In this document: positions 18,041 through 29,424 of the stretch, piece by piece
How positions within the stretch are numbered: the first letter of the stretch is position 1
How the letters are laid out: every line of letters starts with the position of its first letter
Origin: Rosenbergiella nectarea
GTDB lineage: Bacteria > Pseudomonadota > Gammaproteobacteria > Enterobacterales > Enterobacteriaceae
Direction of reading: 5' to 3'
Assembly (NCBI RefSeq): GCF_900111105.1
Contig: NZ_FOGC01000001.1
Span: forward strand, 98,323 to 162,322
Length of the DNA: 64,000 bases
Made by a program: the position numbers and the translations under genes
The notes under the pieces: model-generated
The model's input: the letters and a program-made list of their open reading frames with translations, nothing else
Databases searched by the model: none
What the model was told of the DNA's origin: nothing

Positions 18041-18334
18041 TTAACGCGGTAAAGAAATTTTCTTTTCTTTAGAAGGACGATAGAGCACCAGTGTTTTACC
18101 GATAACCTGGACTTCAGCCGCTGAAGTTTCACGAACAATTGCTGCCACAATCAAAGCTTTGGTTTCACGGTCTTCAGTCGCGATTTTTACTTTGATCAGT
18201 TCATGATGCTCTAAAGCTTGATCAAGTTCAGCGAGAACACCTTCGGTTAATCCATTGTTGCCTAACATCACGACTGGCTTCAGTGGATGAGCGAGACCTT
18301 TTAGGTGCTGTTTTTGTTTAGTACTTAGATTCAT
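18041..18334 (-). CDS. yhbY: Ribosome assembly RNA-binding protein YhbY (CRM domain)
   Basis: 97-residue single CRM-domain protein, the same length as in E. coli. The family is associated with pre-50S particles and binds RNA. The conserved loop appears as [15 protein letters not shown] near residues 23-37, and the domain ends with [12 protein letters not shown] and a basic tail. It is divergent from rlmE, another 50S maturation factor, which is the standard enterobacterial arrangement. Confidence 0.96.
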   Translation of the reverse strand: MNLSTKQKQHLKGLAHPLKPVVMLGNNGLTEGVLAELDQALEHHELIKVKIATEDRETKALIVAAIVRETSAAEVQVIGKTLVLYRPSKEKKISLPR

Positions 18335-18459
18335 CGTATTATTTACTTACTCAGGGATTGAAAACAGGTCATTGTACCGCCATCTCTAGTATATCGCCAA
18401 ATCAACGCAGCATTTTGCGTAATGATTTATCGCTGCGATACAAAAATGTTGGAAAAAGT

Positions 18460-19089
18460 ATGACGGGAAAGAAGCGTTCAGCCAGCTCAAGCCGCTGGTT
18501 ACAGGAACACTTTAGCGATAAATACGTGCAACAAGCACAAAAAAAAGGTCTACGTTCACGAGCATGGTTTAAACTGGATGAGATCCAACAAGGTGATCGT
18601 CTGTTCAAACCCGGCATGACGGTAGTCGACTTAGGTGCAGCACCGGGTGGTTGGTCACAGTATGTGGTTGAGCAGATCGGAGCAAGCGGCCGAATTATCG
18701 CATGTGATCTTTTGCCAATGGATCCAATTGTTGGTGTAGACTTTCTTCAAGGTGACTTCAGAGAAGAAGCTGTACTAAAAGCGTTGCTCGATCGTGTCGG
18801 TGACGGTAAGGTGCAGGTAGTAATGTCAGATATGGCACCAAATATGAGTGGCACTCCCGCGGTGGATATTCCTCGCGCGATGTATCTCGTAGAACTCGCA
18901 CTTGAAATGTGTCGCGATGTGTTGGCACCAGGTGGTAGTTTTGTAGTAAAGGTGTTCCAGGGAGATGGTTTTGATGATTACCTACGCGAAATCCGCTCCT
19001 TATTTACGAAAGTAAAAGTTCGTAAGCCAGACGCTTCGCGTTCACGTTCTCGCGAAGTGTACATTGTAGCGACTGGGCGCAAAGTATAG
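18460..19089 (+). CDS. rlmE: 23S rRNA 2'-O-ribose U2552 methyltransferase RlmE
   Basis: Heat-shock methyltransferase that modifies U2552 in the A-loop of 23S rRNA in late 50S assembly. Using the ATG at 18460 gives 209 residues, exactly the E. coli length. The open frame continues 34 codons upstream without family similarity. The SAM-binding motif [12 protein letters not shown], the catalytic region SDMAPNMSG, and the FVVKVFQG lysine segment are present. It lies upstream of ftsH in the same direction, as in the rlmE-ftsH operon of E. coli. Confidence 0.97.
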   Translation: MTGKKRSASSSRWLQEHFSDKYVQQAQKKGLRSRAWFKLDEIQQGDRLFKPGMTVVDLGAAPGGWSQYVVEQIGASGRIIACDLLPMDPIVGVDFLQGDFREEAVLKALLDRVGDGKVQVVMSDMAPNMSGTPAVDIPRAMYLVELALEMCRDVLAPGGSFVVKVFQGDGFDDYLREIRSLFTKVKVRKPDASRSRSREVYIVATGRKV

Positions 19090-19136
19090 CTCCCTACGCT
19101 TTCTGTTAACATCGTTGTAAATAAGAGGTTAATCCC

Positions 19137-21056
19137 TTGAGTGACATGGCGAAAAACCTAATTCTTTGGTTAGTCATTGCCGTTGTGCTGATGACTGTAT
19201 TCCAAAGCTTTGGGCCCAGCGAGTCAAATGGCAAGAAAGTCGATTATTCAACTTTCGTGACAGAAGTGAATCAAAACCAGATTCGCGAGGCGCGTATTAA
19301 TGGGCGTGAGATTAACGTAACCACTAACGATAGCAATAAATACACTACGTATATTCCTGTCAATGACCCGCAATTACTGCAAAACCTTTTATCTAAGAAG
19401 GTAAAAGTTGTTGGTGAACCACCAGAAGGTCAAAGTCTGCTGACCTCTATCTTTATTTCTTGGTTCCCAATGTTGCTGCTGATCGGCGTATGGATCTTCT
19501 TTATGCGTCAAATGCAGGGGGGCGGCGGCAAAGGTGCCATGTCTTTCGGTAAGAGCAAAGCTCGTATGTTGACGGAAGATCAGATTAAAACTACTTTTGC
19601 CGATGTCGCTGGCTGTGACGAAGCGAAAGAAGAAGTCAGCGAGCTGGTGGAATACCTCCGTGAACCTTCGCGTTTCCAAAAGCTAGGCGGAAAAATTCCT
19701 AAGGGCGTCTTGATGGTAGGCCCTCCTGGTACCGGTAAAACGCTACTGGCTAAAGCCATTGCGGGTGAAGCGAAAGTCCCATTCTTTACTATTTCCGGTT
19801 CAGACTTCGTTGAAATGTTTGTCGGTGTCGGCGCATCACGTGTCCGTGACATGTTCGAACAAGCGAAGAAGTCTGCGCCTTGTATCATCTTCATTGATGA
19901 GATTGATGCGGTTGGCCGTCAACGTGGCGCTGGGTTAGGCGGTGGTCATGATGAACGTGAGCAAACGTTGAACCAAATGCTTGTTGAGATGGATGGTTTT
20001 GAAGGTAATGAAGGGATCATCGTTATTGCGGCGACTAACCGCCCTGACGTTCTTGACCCTGCGTTGCTTCGCCCAGGCCGTTTTGACCGTCAAGTTGTCG
20101 TCGGGTTACCAGACGTCCGTGGCCGTGAGCAAATCCTGAAAGTGCATATGCGTCGCGTTCCTTTGGCGACAGATATTGATTCAGCGATCATCGCTCGTGG
20201 TACGCCAGGCTTCTCCGGTGCAGATTTAGCAAACCTCGTCAATGAAGCGGCACTGTTTGCTGCGCGTAGCAACCAACGTGTTGTCTCGATGGTTGAGTTC
20301 GAGAAGGCTAAAGACAAGATCATGATGGGTGCAGAGCGCCGTTCAATGGTCATGACGGAAGCGCAAAAAGAGTCAACGGCTTACCACGAAGCAGGACACG
20401 CGATTATTGGTCGCTTAGTACCGGAACATGATCCAGTCCATAAGGTGACAATTATCCCGCGTGGACGTGCGTTGGGGGTGACATTCTTCTTACCTGAAGG
20501 TGATGCAATCAGTGCAAGCCGTCAGAAATTAGAAAGTCAAATTTCGACGCTATACGGCGGACGTTTAGCTGAAGAGATTATCTACGGCCCAGAAAAAGTG
20601 TCTACTGGCGCTTCTAACGATATTAAAGTGGCGACTAACCTCGCACGTAATATGGTTACCCAGTGGGGCTTCTCTGAGAAGTTAGGTCCTCTGCTGTACG
20701 CGGAAGAAGAAGGTGAAGTGTTCCTAGGTCGTTCTGTAGCCAAAGCAAAACATATGTCCGACGAAACCGCGCGTATCATTGACCAAGAAATCAAACACTT
20801 GATCGATAGTAACTACCAACGCGCTCGCCAGCTGTTAAATGAGAACATCGACATCCTACATACGATGAAAGATGCTCTGATGAAGTATGAAACCATCGAT
20901 GCCCCACAAATTGATGATTTGATGGCGCGTAGAGAAGTTCGTGCTCCAGCAGGTTGGACTGAACCGGCAGTGAAAGAAGAAGAGTCTGTCGCGCCGCCGC
21001 AAGCAGCTCGCCCTGTCGATGCACCAGAGAATAATGATCCAGGCAACCCAATGTAA
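19137..21056 (+). CDS. ftsH: ATP-dependent zinc metalloprotease FtsH
   Basis: Membrane-anchored AAA+ protease that degrades regulators such as LpxC and sigma-32 and damaged membrane proteins. Two N-terminal membrane segments (about 8-25 and 103-123) flank a periplasmic part. The AAA domain has Walker A GPPGTGKT at 195-202, FIDEIDA and the second region of homology ending in RPGRFDR. The protease site is HEAGH near 417-421. The TTG at 19137 has an AAGAGG site at good distance and gives 639 residues. The ATG three codons later (MAKNLIL) is the alternative used for E. coli. Confidence 0.97.
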   Translation: MSDMAKNLILWLVIAVVLMTVFQSFGPSESNGKKVDYSTFVTEVNQNQIREARINGREINVTTNDSNKYTTYIPVNDPQLLQNLLSKKVKVVGEPPEGQSLLTSIFISWFPMLLLIGVWIFFMRQMQGGGGKGAMSFGKSKARMLTEDQIKTTFADVAGCDEAKEEVSELVEYLREPSRFQKLGGKIPKGVLMVGPPGTGKTLLAKAIAGEAKVPFFTISGSDFVEMFVGVGASRVRDMFEQAKKSAPCIIFIDEIDAVGRQRGAGLGGGHDEREQTLNQMLVEMDGFEGNEGIIVIAATNRPDVLDPALLRPGRFDRQVVVGLPDVRGREQILKVHMRRVPLATDIDSAIIARGTPGFSGADLANLVNEAALFAARSNQRVVSMVEFEKAKDKIMMGAERRSMVMTEAQKESTAYHEAGHAIIGRLVPEHDPVHKVTIIPRGRALGVTFFLPEGDAISASRQKLESQISTLYGGRLAEEIIYGPEKVSTGASNDIKVATNLARNMVTQWGFSEKLGPLLYAEEEGEVFLGRSVAKAKHMSDETARIIDQEIKHLIDSNYQRARQLLNENIDILHTMKDALMKYETIDAPQIDDLMARREVRAPAGWTEPAVKEEESVAPPQAARPVDAPENNDPGNPM

Positions 21057-21100
21057 TGTCTGAATCATTCGATAAATAGTGCCAGTTCGCGCTACAATAA

Positions 21101-21128
21101 AGCCCCGCTAATGCGGGGCTTTTTTTTT
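21101..21128 (+). terminator. Intrinsic terminator after ftsH
   Basis: Stem AGCCCCGC / GCGGGGCT with a TAAT loop followed by eight T residues. It lies between ftsH and folP, so folP-glmM need read-through or their own promoter. Confidence 0.92.
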
Positions 21129-21163
21129 GTACCATATCGATAGAGCGTAAAAGAGGATACCGA

Positions 21164-21997
21164 ATGAAATTGCGCGCCAGAGGGAGTGAGTTAGATCTCT
21201 CTTTTCCCCATATCATGGGAATCTTAAATATGACCCCAGACTCCTTTTCCGATGGTGGCCGCCATAAAACGCTGATCGATGCGATTACTCATGCTAATGA
21301 AATGGTGATTGCCGGTGCAACTATCCTCGATATTGGTGGCGAATCTACTCGACCTGGTGCCGACGAAGTGTCGGTAGAAGACGAACTAGCGCGCGTTATC
21401 CCTGTAGTGGAAGCATTATCTCAACGATTCGAAGTGTGGATTTCGGTGGATACCTCTAAATCGGAGGTCATTCGTGCCGCTGCCTCAGCAGGTGCCCACT
21501 TGATCAACGATATCCGCTCATTAAATGAACCCGGTGCGCGTGAAGCCGCAGCTGAAGTTGATCTACCTGTCTGCCTAATGCATATGCAGGGCGAGCCGAA
21601 ATCGATGCAGAATAGCCCGAGCTATCAGCAGATTATGACCGAAGTTGATGGCTTCTTAGCCACCGAAATCGAGCGCTGTGTGGCTACGGGAATACGTCGG
21701 GAAAATATTCTGCTCGATCCAGGTTTCGGATTTGGTAAAAATCTCCAACATAATTATGAGCTATTGGCTAATCTAGGCCATTTTCATCATTTTGATCTGC
21801 CGTTATTAGTGGGAATGTCTCGAAAGTCTATGATTGGTCAACTCCTTAATGTCGGGCCAACTCAGCGATTGAGTGGTAGTCTGGCCTGTGCAGTCATCGC
21901 CGCGATGCAGGGAGCACAAATCATTCGAGTGCATGATGTTAAAGAAAGCGTTGAAGCGATACGCGTGGTCGAAGCGACTCTTAGAGCAAAAGGATAA
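21164..21997 (+). CDS. folP: Dihydropteroate synthase FolP
   Basis: Condenses 6-hydroxymethyl-dihydropterin pyrophosphate with p-aminobenzoate in folate synthesis and is the target of sulfonamides. The product is 277 residues (E. coli 282). Signature blocks: GILNMTPDSFSDGG, DIGGESTRPGA, LINDIRS, LMHMQG, DPGFGFGK, GMSRKSMI and RVHDV. It is followed four bases later by glmM, the usual folP-glmM pair. Confidence 0.97.
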   Translation: MKLRARGSELDLSFPHIMGILNMTPDSFSDGGRHKTLIDAITHANEMVIAGATILDIGGESTRPGADEVSVEDELARVIPVVEALSQRFEVWISVDTSKSEVIRAAASAGAHLINDIRSLNEPGAREAAAEVDLPVCLMHMQGEPKSMQNSPSYQQIMTEVDGFLATEIERCVATGIRRENILLDPGFGFGKNLQHNYELLANLGHFHHFDLPLLVGMSRKSMIGQLLNVGPTQRLSGSLACAVIAAMQGAQIIRVHDVKESVEAIRVVEATLRAKG

Positions 21998-22000
21998 TCC

Positions 22001-23335
22001 ATGAGTGAACGTAAATATTTTGGTACCGATGGTATTCGCGGAAAGGTTGGCGAATCGCCGATAACGCCTGATTTTGTCTTAAAATTAGGCTGGGCTGCAG
22101 GTAAAGTGCTTGCCGGGCAAGGTTCCAAAAAAGTTATTATCGGGAAAGATACCCGTATATCGGGTTATATGCTCGAATCGGCTTTAGAAGCCGGCTTGGC
22201 CGCTGCCGGATTATCGGCTGCCTTCACGGGCCCCATGCCGACCCCAGCGATTGCCTATTTAACGCGAACATTCCGCGCTGAAGCAGGTGTGGTGATATCA
22301 GCCTCTCATAACCCATTTGATGATAATGGGATAAAATTCTTTTCGACCGAGGGTACGAAGCTCCCAGACGATGTTGAAGCTGCGATCGAAGCGGAAATTG
22401 AGAAAGAAATCACCTGTGTACCCTCTGCCGAACTGGGAAGAGCGAGCCGAATTGTTGATGCAGCAGGACGGTATATCGAATTCTGTAAGGGGACTTTTCC
22501 CAGCGAGCTTAGCTTAAATCGCTTAAAAATCGTTGTCGACTGTGCGAACGGTGCGACTTACCACATTGCGCCGGATGTCCTTCGAGAGCTTGGTGCTGAG
22601 GTGATTACGATTGGTGCCTCGCCAAATGGAATGAACATCAATAAAGAGTGCGGGGCGACCGATTTAGGTCAACTTCAAAAGCGAGTGTTAGCTGAAAAGG
22701 CCGATCTCGGTATTGCTCTCGACGGCGACGGTGATCGTATCATGATGGTTGACCATCTTGGTCAGGCGGTTGATGGCGATCAAATTCTCTATATCATCGC
22801 GCGCGAGCGTTTACGACAAGGGAATCTACGCGGTGGGGTCGTTGGCACACTGATGAGTAATATGGGGCTGGAGTTAGCGCTGAAGCAGTTAGGCATCCCC
22901 TTTGAGCGCGCGAAAGTCGGTGACCGCTATGTGTTGGAAAAACTAAAAGAACGCGGGTGGTTCGTCGGGGCCGAGAATTCTGGGCATGTTATTCTACTCG
23001 ACAAAACGACTACCGGTGACGGTATTATCGCAGGTTTACAAGTGTTAACGGCGGTGGTGGGGAACAAGCTATCTCTTCACGATTTATGCAGCGGAATGAA
23101 GCTGTTGCCACAAGTCTTGGTCAATGTACGTTTCTCAGCGGACAGTGATCCGCTTCAACATCCTGATGTGTTAGCGGCGTTGCACCAGGCTGAGCAGCAA
23201 CTGGCTGGCCGTGGTCGGGTTTTATTACGCAAATCTGGCACTGAACCTTTAATTCGCGTGATGGTTGAAGGGGAGAACAAAGGGGAAGTGACAGAATTGG
23301 CCCAGTCTATCGCGGAGATCGTAAAGCGTTTATAA
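22001..23335 (+). CDS. glmM: Phosphoglucosamine mutase GlmM
   Basis: Interconverts glucosamine-6-phosphate and glucosamine-1-phosphate on the way to UDP-GlcNAc for peptidoglycan and LPS. The product is 444 residues (E. coli 445). The phosphoserine is Ser102 in ISASHNP, the metal-binding loop is DGDGDR near 241-246, the sugar-binding loop is GAENSGH, and the phosphate-binding loop is [12 protein letters not shown]. The 250 bases between glmM and secG contain no convincing gene. Confidence 0.97.
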   Translation: MSERKYFGTDGIRGKVGESPITPDFVLKLGWAAGKVLAGQGSKKVIIGKDTRISGYMLESALEAGLAAAGLSAAFTGPMPTPAIAYLTRTFRAEAGVVISASHNPFDDNGIKFFSTEGTKLPDDVEAAIEAEIEKEITCVPSAELGRASRIVDAAGRYIEFCKGTFPSELSLNRLKIVVDCANGATYHIAPDVLRELGAEVITIGASPNGMNINKECGATDLGQLQKRVLAEKADLGIALDGDGDRIMMVDHLGQAVDGDQILYIIARERLRQGNLRGGVVGTLMSNMGLELALKQLGIPFERAKVGDRYVLEKLKERGWFVGAENSGHVILLDKTTTGDGIIAGLQVLTAVVGNKLSLHDLCSGMKLLPQVLVNVRFSADSDPLQHPDVLAALHQAEQQLAGRGRVLLRKSGTEPLIRVMVEGENKGEVTELAQSIAEIVKRL

Positions 23336-23585
23336 CGCGTGTTCTTATCGCGGAAAGCGGTCGATGGTCCGGTATTCCAATATGTAGAGAGGCTTTTGCC
23401 GCTTAATTTGGACAGCCTTAAATCGGGGTTGCTGCTTTTTTCCGCGATCAAAGCCAGCAACGAAAATTGCACTTGCAGAGTGCGTTACCTTTGGTTAGTA
23501 TTCACATCCACTTCTGGGGAGTTCTTTCCTCACGAAGGTAGATGCGTTTTAAATGTACGATTATGTACAAGGAAACAGGTTAATT

Positions 23586-23921
23586 ATGTACGAAGCTCTT
23601 TTAGTTATTTTCCTGCTAGTCGCTATTGCATTAATCGCTATGGTGATGTTACAGCAAGGTAAAGGCGCTGATATGGGAGCATCTTTCGGTGCAGGTGCCT
23701 CTGGAACATTATTTGGTTCAAGCGGTTCAGGTAATTTCCTGACTCGTATGACCGGTATTCTTGCTGCGCTGTTTTTCATTATTAGCCTGGTGCTTGGTAA
23801 TCTAAACAGTAATAAAACACATAAAGGCAGTGAGTGGGATAATCTGAGTGCCCCAGCTAAGTCTGAGCAAACTCAACAGCCAGCGAAAACCTCTTCGCCA
23901 GCAAGTGATATCCCGCAGTAA
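23586..23921 (+). CDS. secG: Protein translocase subunit SecG
   Basis: Small membrane subunit of the SecYEG protein-export channel. The start MYEALLVIFL with the GGAAACAGG site upstream gives 111 residues (E. coli 110). Two membrane helices (about 2-22 and 54-74) flank the conserved MLQQGKGADMGASFGAG loop. A Thr/Ser/Pro-rich hydrophilic tail follows. The open frame extends 11 codons upstream, but the family start and ribosome site favour the chosen ATG. It is followed by the tRNA-Leu gene in the same direction. Confidence 0.96.
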   Translation: MYEALLVIFLLVAIALIAMVMLQQGKGADMGASFGAGASGTLFGSSGSGNFLTRMTGILAALFFIISLVLGNLNSNKTHKGSEWDNLSAPAKSEQTQQPAKTSSPASDIPQ

Positions 23922-23948
23922 CGCCAACTGATTGCAAGTATCAGCAGT

Positions 23949-24035
23949 GCCGTGGTGGTGGAATTGGTAGACACGCTACCTTGAGGTGGTAGTGCCCAAT
24001 AGGGCTTACGGGTTCAAGTCCCGTCCTCGGTACCA
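23949..24035 (+). tRNA. leuU: tRNA-Leu (GAG anticodon)
   Basis: 87-base class II tRNA with encoded CCA. Anticodon GAG sits in the loop TTGAGGT between CTACC and GGTAG. It has a long variable arm and the T-loop GGTTCAAGTCCC. The position after secG matches E. coli leuU. The acceptor 5' arm reads GCCGTGG while the 3' arm reads CCTCGGT, so position 5 is T opposite T68. E. coli has A5 paired with T68. Confidence 0.95.
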
Positions 24036-24043
24036 ATCTTGAG

Positions 24044-24072
24044 AAAAAAGACGCTTAATAGCGTCTTTTTTT
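24044..24072 (+). terminator. Intrinsic terminator after tRNA-Leu
   Basis: Stem AAAAAAGACGC / GCGTCTTTTTT with a TTAATA loop and a T-rich end, directly downstream of the tRNA. It closes the secG-tRNA-Leu unit. Confidence 0.9.
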
Positions 24073-24186
24073 GTTTCTGGCCGACAGCTACTCTCCGTAT
24101 TTACATTCTAAATCTGAGTGTTTACTTTTAAGGGCCGACTGCCGCAGCCCTTACTGACGCCCGTTCCCTTCATTATCCAGCGGACT

Positions 24187-24555
24187 TTATTTAGGTCTTA
24201 CTGAGACAATTAAACATACTCCACTCACAATAAACCCAAGTCCTAACACCGCTTGCCAACTTAATAGCTGTTGTTCGCTGGGAAGAAAAAACGAGGAAGC
24301 CCATACCAAGATATAGCTGATACTGAGCAGTGGATAAGCATGGGAAAGAGAGAGATGGCGTAATGCTTGGACCCAACTGAACAACGATAAAACATAACTG
24401 ATTAAACCCAGTAACAGATAGTATATTTCAACCGCGCCACTGGTAAGCCATGTGAAAGAAAACAGAGTTGAATCACCCTGCATGGCTAAGCGCAAGAGTA
24501 GTTGAGCCACAGTGACGAATACAATACTGGCTATCACCCATTGGTACTTTTTCAA
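24187..24555 (-). CDS. arnF: Undecaprenyl-phosphate-alpha-L-Ara4N flippase subunit ArnF
   Basis: Small four-helix membrane protein of the EamA/DMT type. With ArnE it is thought to flip the undecaprenyl-phosphate-Ara4N carrier across the inner membrane. The product is 122 residues (E. coli 128). Helices are evident around residues 6-24, 38-60, 68-90 and 98-118, with the HAYPLLSISYILVW segment typical of the family. It is the last gene of arnBCADTEF, and its start overlaps the arnE stop by four bases. Confidence 0.92.
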   Translation of the reverse strand: MKKYQWVIASIVFVTVAQLLLRLAMQGDSTLFSFTWLTSGAVEIYYLLLGLISYVLSLFSWVQALRHLSLSHAYPLLSISYILVWASSFFLPSEQQLLSWQAVLGLGFIVSGVCLIVSVRPK

Positions 24556-24878
24556 TATGCCCCCCCTAATAACAAGGTTCCTAAAATGATTGAAAAGATC
24601 CCTAGGTATTGTTGTTGAAGAATAGGCTCACCCCAAAGTAAGCGTGAAAGTATCGCGACCCATAAATAATTAAGACTCAACAAAGGGTAAGCAATCCCAA
24701 CGGGTAAGGTTCGTAATACCTGTAGCCAGCACAGCATCGCGAGGGCTAATAGCCCTAACGCGATTAGCATCCATAAGTAAAAATTGCGACGATGTTCACT
24801 TAATGCCGCTTGTTTTTGGCATAACTGCGCGATGCCGCTTAGTAGGCTGGTTATGAGTAGTTGCCACCAGACCGTCAT
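24552..24878 (-). CDS. arnE: Undecaprenyl-phosphate-alpha-L-Ara4N flippase subunit ArnE
   Basis: Partner of ArnF in moving the Ara4N lipid carrier to the periplasmic face. The product is 108 residues (E. coli 111) with four hydrophobic stretches and the family segment GIAYPLLSLNYLWV in the third helix region. The gene overlaps arnT upstream and arnF downstream by four bases each (ATGA type), indicating tight translational coupling in the operon. Confidence 0.92.
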   Translation of the reverse strand: MTVWWQLLITSLLSGIAQLCQKQAALSEHRRNFYLWMLIALGLLALAMLCWLQVLRTLPVGIAYPLLSLNYLWVAILSRLLWGEPILQQQYLGIFSIILGTLLLGGAY

Positions 24879-26521
24879 TGCGGAAGATACTGTATTAACA
24901 TTATCCTTCCTTGCTGTATAACCTGGTCGGCAGCAGGTAAGGATTGATGAGGCTGATTATTTTCAACTTTAAGGAAAAGTGAAACTGTTCCAGCGGTACG
25001 ATGCGCCGCGAGCCAAGCTGGAAAATCGGCTAATGAAACAAATTTATGCTGTGCATCAGGGTAACTGAGGCCGTAAGCCAACTCTCCACGATTTTTTAAC
25101 ATCATCACATCACTGCGTTTCAACTGCCAGGCAATTCCGGCGGCAATCCCGACATCGTTACTCAAAATAAATTGGCTCGATTGGAGTGCATCGATATGCT
25201 GTTGCAGAAAGAGTTGTGGTGTTTTGGTGAGTGAGATAGAGGTTGGAATGATCATCCCAAAGGTGAGCGCCACACCCAATGGACAGCAGGCGATGAGTGT
25301 CCAACAAATGCGTAAGTATTTCAGGGACAAGCAAGCACAGAGGAGCCAGACAGTAAAAGCGAGTAGAGCAATTTGGCATTTTAAAGACTCAGAATCTGTC
25401 CAAAAGGGTTTTTTGAGCAGCCCCCAAGGTGAGGCAACCATGATTGCAATAATGACTAAGCTTGCAAACAGAATATTAATCCATGCAGTGGCTCTGATAC
25501 TCGCCCGCCCACTCTCAATACTTTCCTGAAGATAGCGCGCCATTAAGAGTGCCAAGGGAGCGAAACAGGGCAGTATATAGGTGAGTAGCTTCCCATTCGC
25601 TAGGCTAAAAAAGAGTAATGGCATAAGCGTCCAGGCTAAGAGATATCCGGCCTCATGGCGTCGATGCTGCCACCCATGTACTAAAGCACCGGGTAGTAGA
25701 CCTAGCCAGGGTAGCGAGCCGGCAATAAGCCACGGAAAGTAATACCAGAAAGGAGCATTATGTTGGGCGTTGCTCTGAGCGAAGCGTTGAATATGCTCGA
25801 CCCAAAAGAAGTAGTGCCAAAAGTCAGGTTCTCGCTGAGCAATAGTGATGGCCCAAGGCAATAACGTCAGCAAACAACCTAACATAGCGAGAAAACTATA
25901 GAGTATGACCTCGGCCCGACGCTGGGCAAACAGTAACCAAACAACAACGCTGACCCCAGGCACCGCGAGGGCAATAAATCCTTTGGTCATGACGCCTAAT
26001 CCACAACAGACGCCTAATAGGGCATAGTAAAAGATTTTCTTGCTGTGGTTGGGTGCTTGGTAAGCGTGCCAACAGCTCACCATTGCGGCAACGAGGCAAA
26101 GGGAAACAATCGGGTCGAGTACGGCGTAGGTACCGATCCCGTAGACAATGAAAAACGTCAGATGGATTAATGCCGTTAAATAGGCGGCTAGGCGACTGCG
26201 CCATAAAGACCAAGCAAAGCGTGCGAGAAGCAAGCTGGTAAGTAATGTTGAGGCGATAGACCCGAACCTCACGGCAAAAGGGCTCTCACCGAACACCCAT
26301 TGGCCGATATTATTTACCCAATATCCTAAAACCGGCTTCTCGAAATAACGGATATCAAGAAAATACGGTACCGCCCAGCGCCCTGTCGCCAACATTTCAC
26401 GACTTATCTCGGCGTAACGTGTTTCATCAGGCTGCCAAAGTAAGCGGCCATTAATGGGTAGGATGTAATAGAGAACGACCATCGCTAAGAGGAATAGCAG
26501 TGAAGAATGACGGCGACTCAT
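24875..26521 (-). CDS. arnT: Lipid A L-Ara4N transferase ArnT
   Basis: GT-C type integral membrane glycosyltransferase that transfers Ara4N from the undecaprenyl carrier to lipid A phosphates in the periplasm, lowering the negative charge that polymyxin binds. The product is 548 residues (E. coli 550). The N-terminal periplasmic loop has the conserved acidic motif [13 protein letters not shown] near residues 31-43, followed by about a dozen membrane segments and a C-terminal periplasmic domain. It overlaps both neighbours by four bases. Confidence 0.96.
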   Translation of the reverse strand: MSRRHSSLLFLLAMVVLYYILPINGRLLWQPDETRYAEISREMLATGRWAVPYFLDIRYFEKPVLGYWVNNIGQWVFGESPFAVRFGSIASTLLTSLLLARFAWSLWRSRLAAYLTALIHLTFFIVYGIGTYAVLDPIVSLCLVAAMVSCWHAYQAPNHSKKIFYYALLGVCCGLGVMTKGFIALAVPGVSVVVWLLFAQRRAEVILYSFLAMLGCLLTLLPWAITIAQREPDFWHYFFWVEHIQRFAQSNAQHNAPFWYYFPWLIAGSLPWLGLLPGALVHGWQHRRHEAGYLLAWTLMPLLFFSLANGKLLTYILPCFAPLALLMARYLQESIESGRASIRATAWINILFASLVIIAIMVASPWGLLKKPFWTDSESLKCQIALLAFTVWLLCACLSLKYLRICWTLIACCPLGVALTFGMIIPTSISLTKTPQLFLQQHIDALQSSQFILSNDVGIAAGIAWQLKRSDVMMLKNRGELAYGLSYPDAQHKFVSLADFPAWLAAHRTAGTVSLFLKVENNQPHQSLPAADQVIQQGRIMLIQYLPQ

Positions 26522-27420
26522 AATGTCTGATCCGTAAAGTGTTGATGGCCAACCCAGCCTTCTCGTCCTGGGATTGTCTGGCGGATAATGGATCCTATCG
26601 GCAGAGGAGCTGGTTTATGGGCGAGTAATTCACCAAGAGGGCAGAACTGAATACCTTCATCAGCAGCCATTTGTAAGAGTTGCGCGAAGGTATTTGCTGC
26701 GACAAGACCCTCCACTTCAGCGTGGATAGTGTAGACCGGATCGCCTTTAGCCTGATGAAGAGCATCAAGCAAATAGCGATTAAAGGTTTTTGCAGGGACT
26801 CGCGGTCCGACGACTTCATCCCATGTCGGTAATGTCACAGGAATTTGTACCGTTGCTAACGCGGATGAAGAAAGTTTGGGGAGAAAAATCTCCGTTCCTC
26901 GGCAATCACTGTGGTAGCGCAATCCAAACCGTTGTTGGAACTCAATAACGCGTTGATCTGCCCGCCAGCCCGGTGCGGCAGAACAATCAACGGGCCGGCC
27001 AATGATGCGAGAAAGTTCGTTTAAGCCTGTGGCGAATTGTTCACATAATTGGTCTTCACTCCACGTTTCGACCTGCGTTTGCCAAGCATAGTGATCCCAA
27101 GCGTGTAAGCCGATCTCATGATCCCTTGCTGCATCTTGAATAATCGTTTCGCACCGTCGGCCAATTTTTTTTCCCGGCCAGCAAGTTCCTGCTAAGAGAA
27201 TGTCCCAACCATAGAGTGTCGCGGCGCGAGAACGGATCATTTTCACTAAAAAAGCCGGTTTGATGAGCCGCCACAGATGTCGGCCCATGTTGTCCGGACC
27301 GACACTAAAAAAGAAACTCGCGGTACAGTGATGTTGAGCCAAGTTATTAAGGAGAGAAGGTACTCCGTGTTGTGTGCCGCGGAGTGTATCGACATCGATG
27401 CGTAGTCCGACACGTTTCAT
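26518..27420 (-). CDS. arnD: 4-deoxy-4-formamido-L-arabinose-phosphoundecaprenol deformylase ArnD
   Basis: Polysaccharide-deacetylase (NodB) family enzyme that removes the formyl group from the undecaprenyl-linked sugar. The product is 300 residues (E. coli 296). The metal-site motifs RIDVDT near residue 7 and LHAWDHYAW near 105 are present, as is the catalytic region [11 protein letters not shown]. It starts one base after the arnA stop in the operon. Confidence 0.95.
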   Translation of the reverse strand: MKRVGLRIDVDTLRGTQHGVPSLLNNLAQHHCTASFFFSVGPDNMGRHLWRLIKPAFLVKMIRSRAATLYGWDILLAGTCWPGKKIGRRCETIIQDAARDHEIGLHAWDHYAWQTQVETWSEDQLCEQFATGLNELSRIIGRPVDCSAAPGWRADQRVIEFQQRFGLRYHSDCRGTEIFLPKLSSSALATVQIPVTLPTWDEVVGPRVPAKTFNRYLLDALHQAKGDPVYTIHAEVEGLVAANTFAQLLQMAADEGIQFCPLGELLAHKPAPLPIGSIIRQTIPGREGWVGHQHFTDQTL

Positions 27421-27421
27421 C

Positions 27422-29404
27422 TCATTCCTCGCCTTCGCCGGTGACCACGGAGCGGAGAAAAAAGTCCAGCGTGCGTTCGATCGTTTGTGTTAAGGGAATA
27501 GAAGGTTGCCAGTCAAGATAACGTTGCGCGTTAGCAATGCTTGGCTTTCGGTGTTCAACATCTTGATAACCGTCGCCATAATATTGCCGGCTTTCAACCG
27601 CTTTAAACCCTGCAAAAGGTGGGAAATGGCGGCGTAAAGGATGTTTTTCGAAGGAGGTTAATAGCATCTGTGCCAGCTGGCGTATGCTGGCCTCATTATG
27701 TGGATTACCGATATTAATAATTTTTCTATCACACGCCTTATCTTTATTCTCAATAATCCGAAATAAGGCAGAAATTCCATCGTCGATATCCGTGAAACAG
27801 CGTTTTTGGTTTCCACCCTCGATAAGCTTTATCGGGGTTCCTTCGACCAGATTGAGAATCAATTGAGTGATGGCCCGTGAACTTCCAATACGCGCTGCAT
27901 CGAGGCTATCTAGGCGAGGCCCCATCCAGTTAAAGGGTCGAAATAGTGTAAATTGCAATCCATGTTTATCACCATAAGCCCAGATCACTCTATCCAATAG
28001 CTGTTTTGAGACTGAATAGATCCAACGTTGTTTATTAATGGGTCCAACCACTAGCGGAGAATGGTTTTCGTTGAATTCCTCATCAGTACACATACCGTAG
28101 ACTTCCGAGGTCGATGGGAAGATAACGCGTTTTTGATATTTGACGCAATGGCGAATAATCTTCAAGTTTTCTTCAAAATCGAGCTCAAAGACACGCAGCG
28201 GATTACGGGTATATTCAATGGGCGTCGCGATAGCGACTAAGGGTAAAATGATATCGCATTTCTTTATATGGTATTCAATCCACTCAGAGTGGATACTGAT
28301 ATCGCCTTCAACAAAATGGAAGCGAGGGGAGTCAAGAAAACGTTCGATTGCTTCAGAACCGATATCTAAGCCGTATACTTCATAGTGACTCTCTGCCAAT
28401 AGGCGCTCTGTAAGATGATTACCAATAAAACCATTCACACCCAAAATCAGGACTTTCGTAAGCCCCTTCTTTTTTTCAGGTGGGGCAAGGTGTAAACGAG
28501 CACCCACGACTAAACCTAGATGTTCGGCTAACTGAGGGCCTTGCATATAAAGCCCTTGCGGTGTCTGACCAGTAATAATATCAAGGGCATTTTGTTGGCA
28601 GGCAATGCGAAGCGGTGAGAGGGATAGTACGGTACCGGGCGTTGATTGATGAGTCATCTGACAGACCTTAGACTGCCAAATAACAAAGGGTTGGTTTCCT
28701 GAATAACTCCATGCACCGGGCCATGGTTGCGTCACCGCTCTCACTAAATTATGCAATTCATCGGCAGAGCTGTACCAGTTAAGTCGTCCATCCTGTTTGT
28801 TTCTTCGGCGGTAATACGTCGCCAGCGACTCATCTTGTGGGGTTGAAGCTATAGTCCCTTGAATAAGGGAGGGTAAGACTTGCTGTAAAAGTGTTTGTGC
28901 CAACAAACATAATTTATGATGGAGCGTCAGGGCAGTGTCATTCTCATCAATCGGTATGCGATGTTGAGCAATGATATCTCCAGCATCAGCCCGCTCTACC
29001 ATACGATGAAGTGTCATGCCTGTCTCTGTCTCACCGTTTGCTATCGCCCAATTCAGCGGGGCACAGCCTCGATATTTTGGCAGCAATGACCCGTGCAGGT
29101 TCAATGCACCGGCCGGCACACTATCGATAATCGACTTACTAATAAGTTGGCGGTAATAAAATGAAAAAATAATATCAGCGTCAATTTTTTTTATTTTTTC
29201 AACCCATAAGGGGTGGTTAACATTTTCTGGTGCATAAATTGGAATGCCTTTCTCCGCCGCTAATTTTGCTACGGAACGATAAAAGATGACTTCATCAGGT
29301 TTATCAGTATGTGTAAATATAGCTTCGATAGTTATTCCGGCTGAGAGTAAAGAAATTATCCCCGTGTAGCCGATATCGTGATAGGCAAAAACGATAGCTT
29401 TCAT
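27422..29404 (-). CDS. arnA: Bifunctional UDP-Ara4N formyltransferase / UDP-glucuronate decarboxylase ArnA
   Basis: Two-domain enzyme of 660 residues, identical in length to E. coli ArnA. The N-terminal formyltransferase (about 1-300) has [12 protein letters not shown] with the catalytic Asn and His, and ERADAGDI with the catalytic Asp. The C-terminal dehydrogenase/decarboxylase (about 315-660) has the Rossmann motif [17 protein letters not shown] and the YSVSK catalytic Tyr-Lys. It oxidatively decarboxylates UDP-glucuronate and later formylates UDP-Ara4N. Confidence 0.97.
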   Translation of the reverse strand: MKAIVFAYHDIGYTGIISLLSAGITIEAIFTHTDKPDEVIFYRSVAKLAAEKGIPIYAPENVNHPLWVEKIKKIDADIIFSFYYRQLISKSIIDSVPAGALNLHGSLLPKYRGCAPLNWAIANGETETGMTLHRMVERADAGDIIAQHRIPIDENDTALTLHHKLCLLAQTLLQQVLPSLIQGTIASTPQDESLATYYRRRNKQDGRLNWYSSADELHNLVRAVTQPWPGAWSYSGNQPFVIWQSKVCQMTHQSTPGTVLSLSPLRIACQQNALDIITGQTPQGLYMQGPQLAEHLGLVVGARLHLAPPEKKKGLTKVLILGVNGFIGNHLTERLLAESHYEVYGLDIGSEAIERFLDSPRFHFVEGDISIHSEWIEYHIKKCDIILPLVAIATPIEYTRNPLRVFELDFEENLKIIRHCVKYQKRVIFPSTSEVYGMCTDEEFNENHSPLVVGPINKQRWIYSVSKQLLDRVIWAYGDKHGLQFTLFRPFNWMGPRLDSLDAARIGSSRAITQLILNLVEGTPIKLIEGGNQKRCFTDIDDGISALFRIIENKDKACDRKIINIGNPHNEASIRQLAQMLLTSFEKHPLRRHFPPFAGFKAVESRQYYGDGYQDVEHRKPSIANAQRYLDWQPSIPLTQTIERTLDFFLRSVVTGEGEE

Positions 29405-29424
29405 TAATATTATTCCTTTATTAA

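Noticed and set aside
23339..23662. 107-codon plus-strand open frame between glmM and secG
   Set aside because: It runs into secG in another frame, has no ribosome site or family similarity, and ends inside secG.
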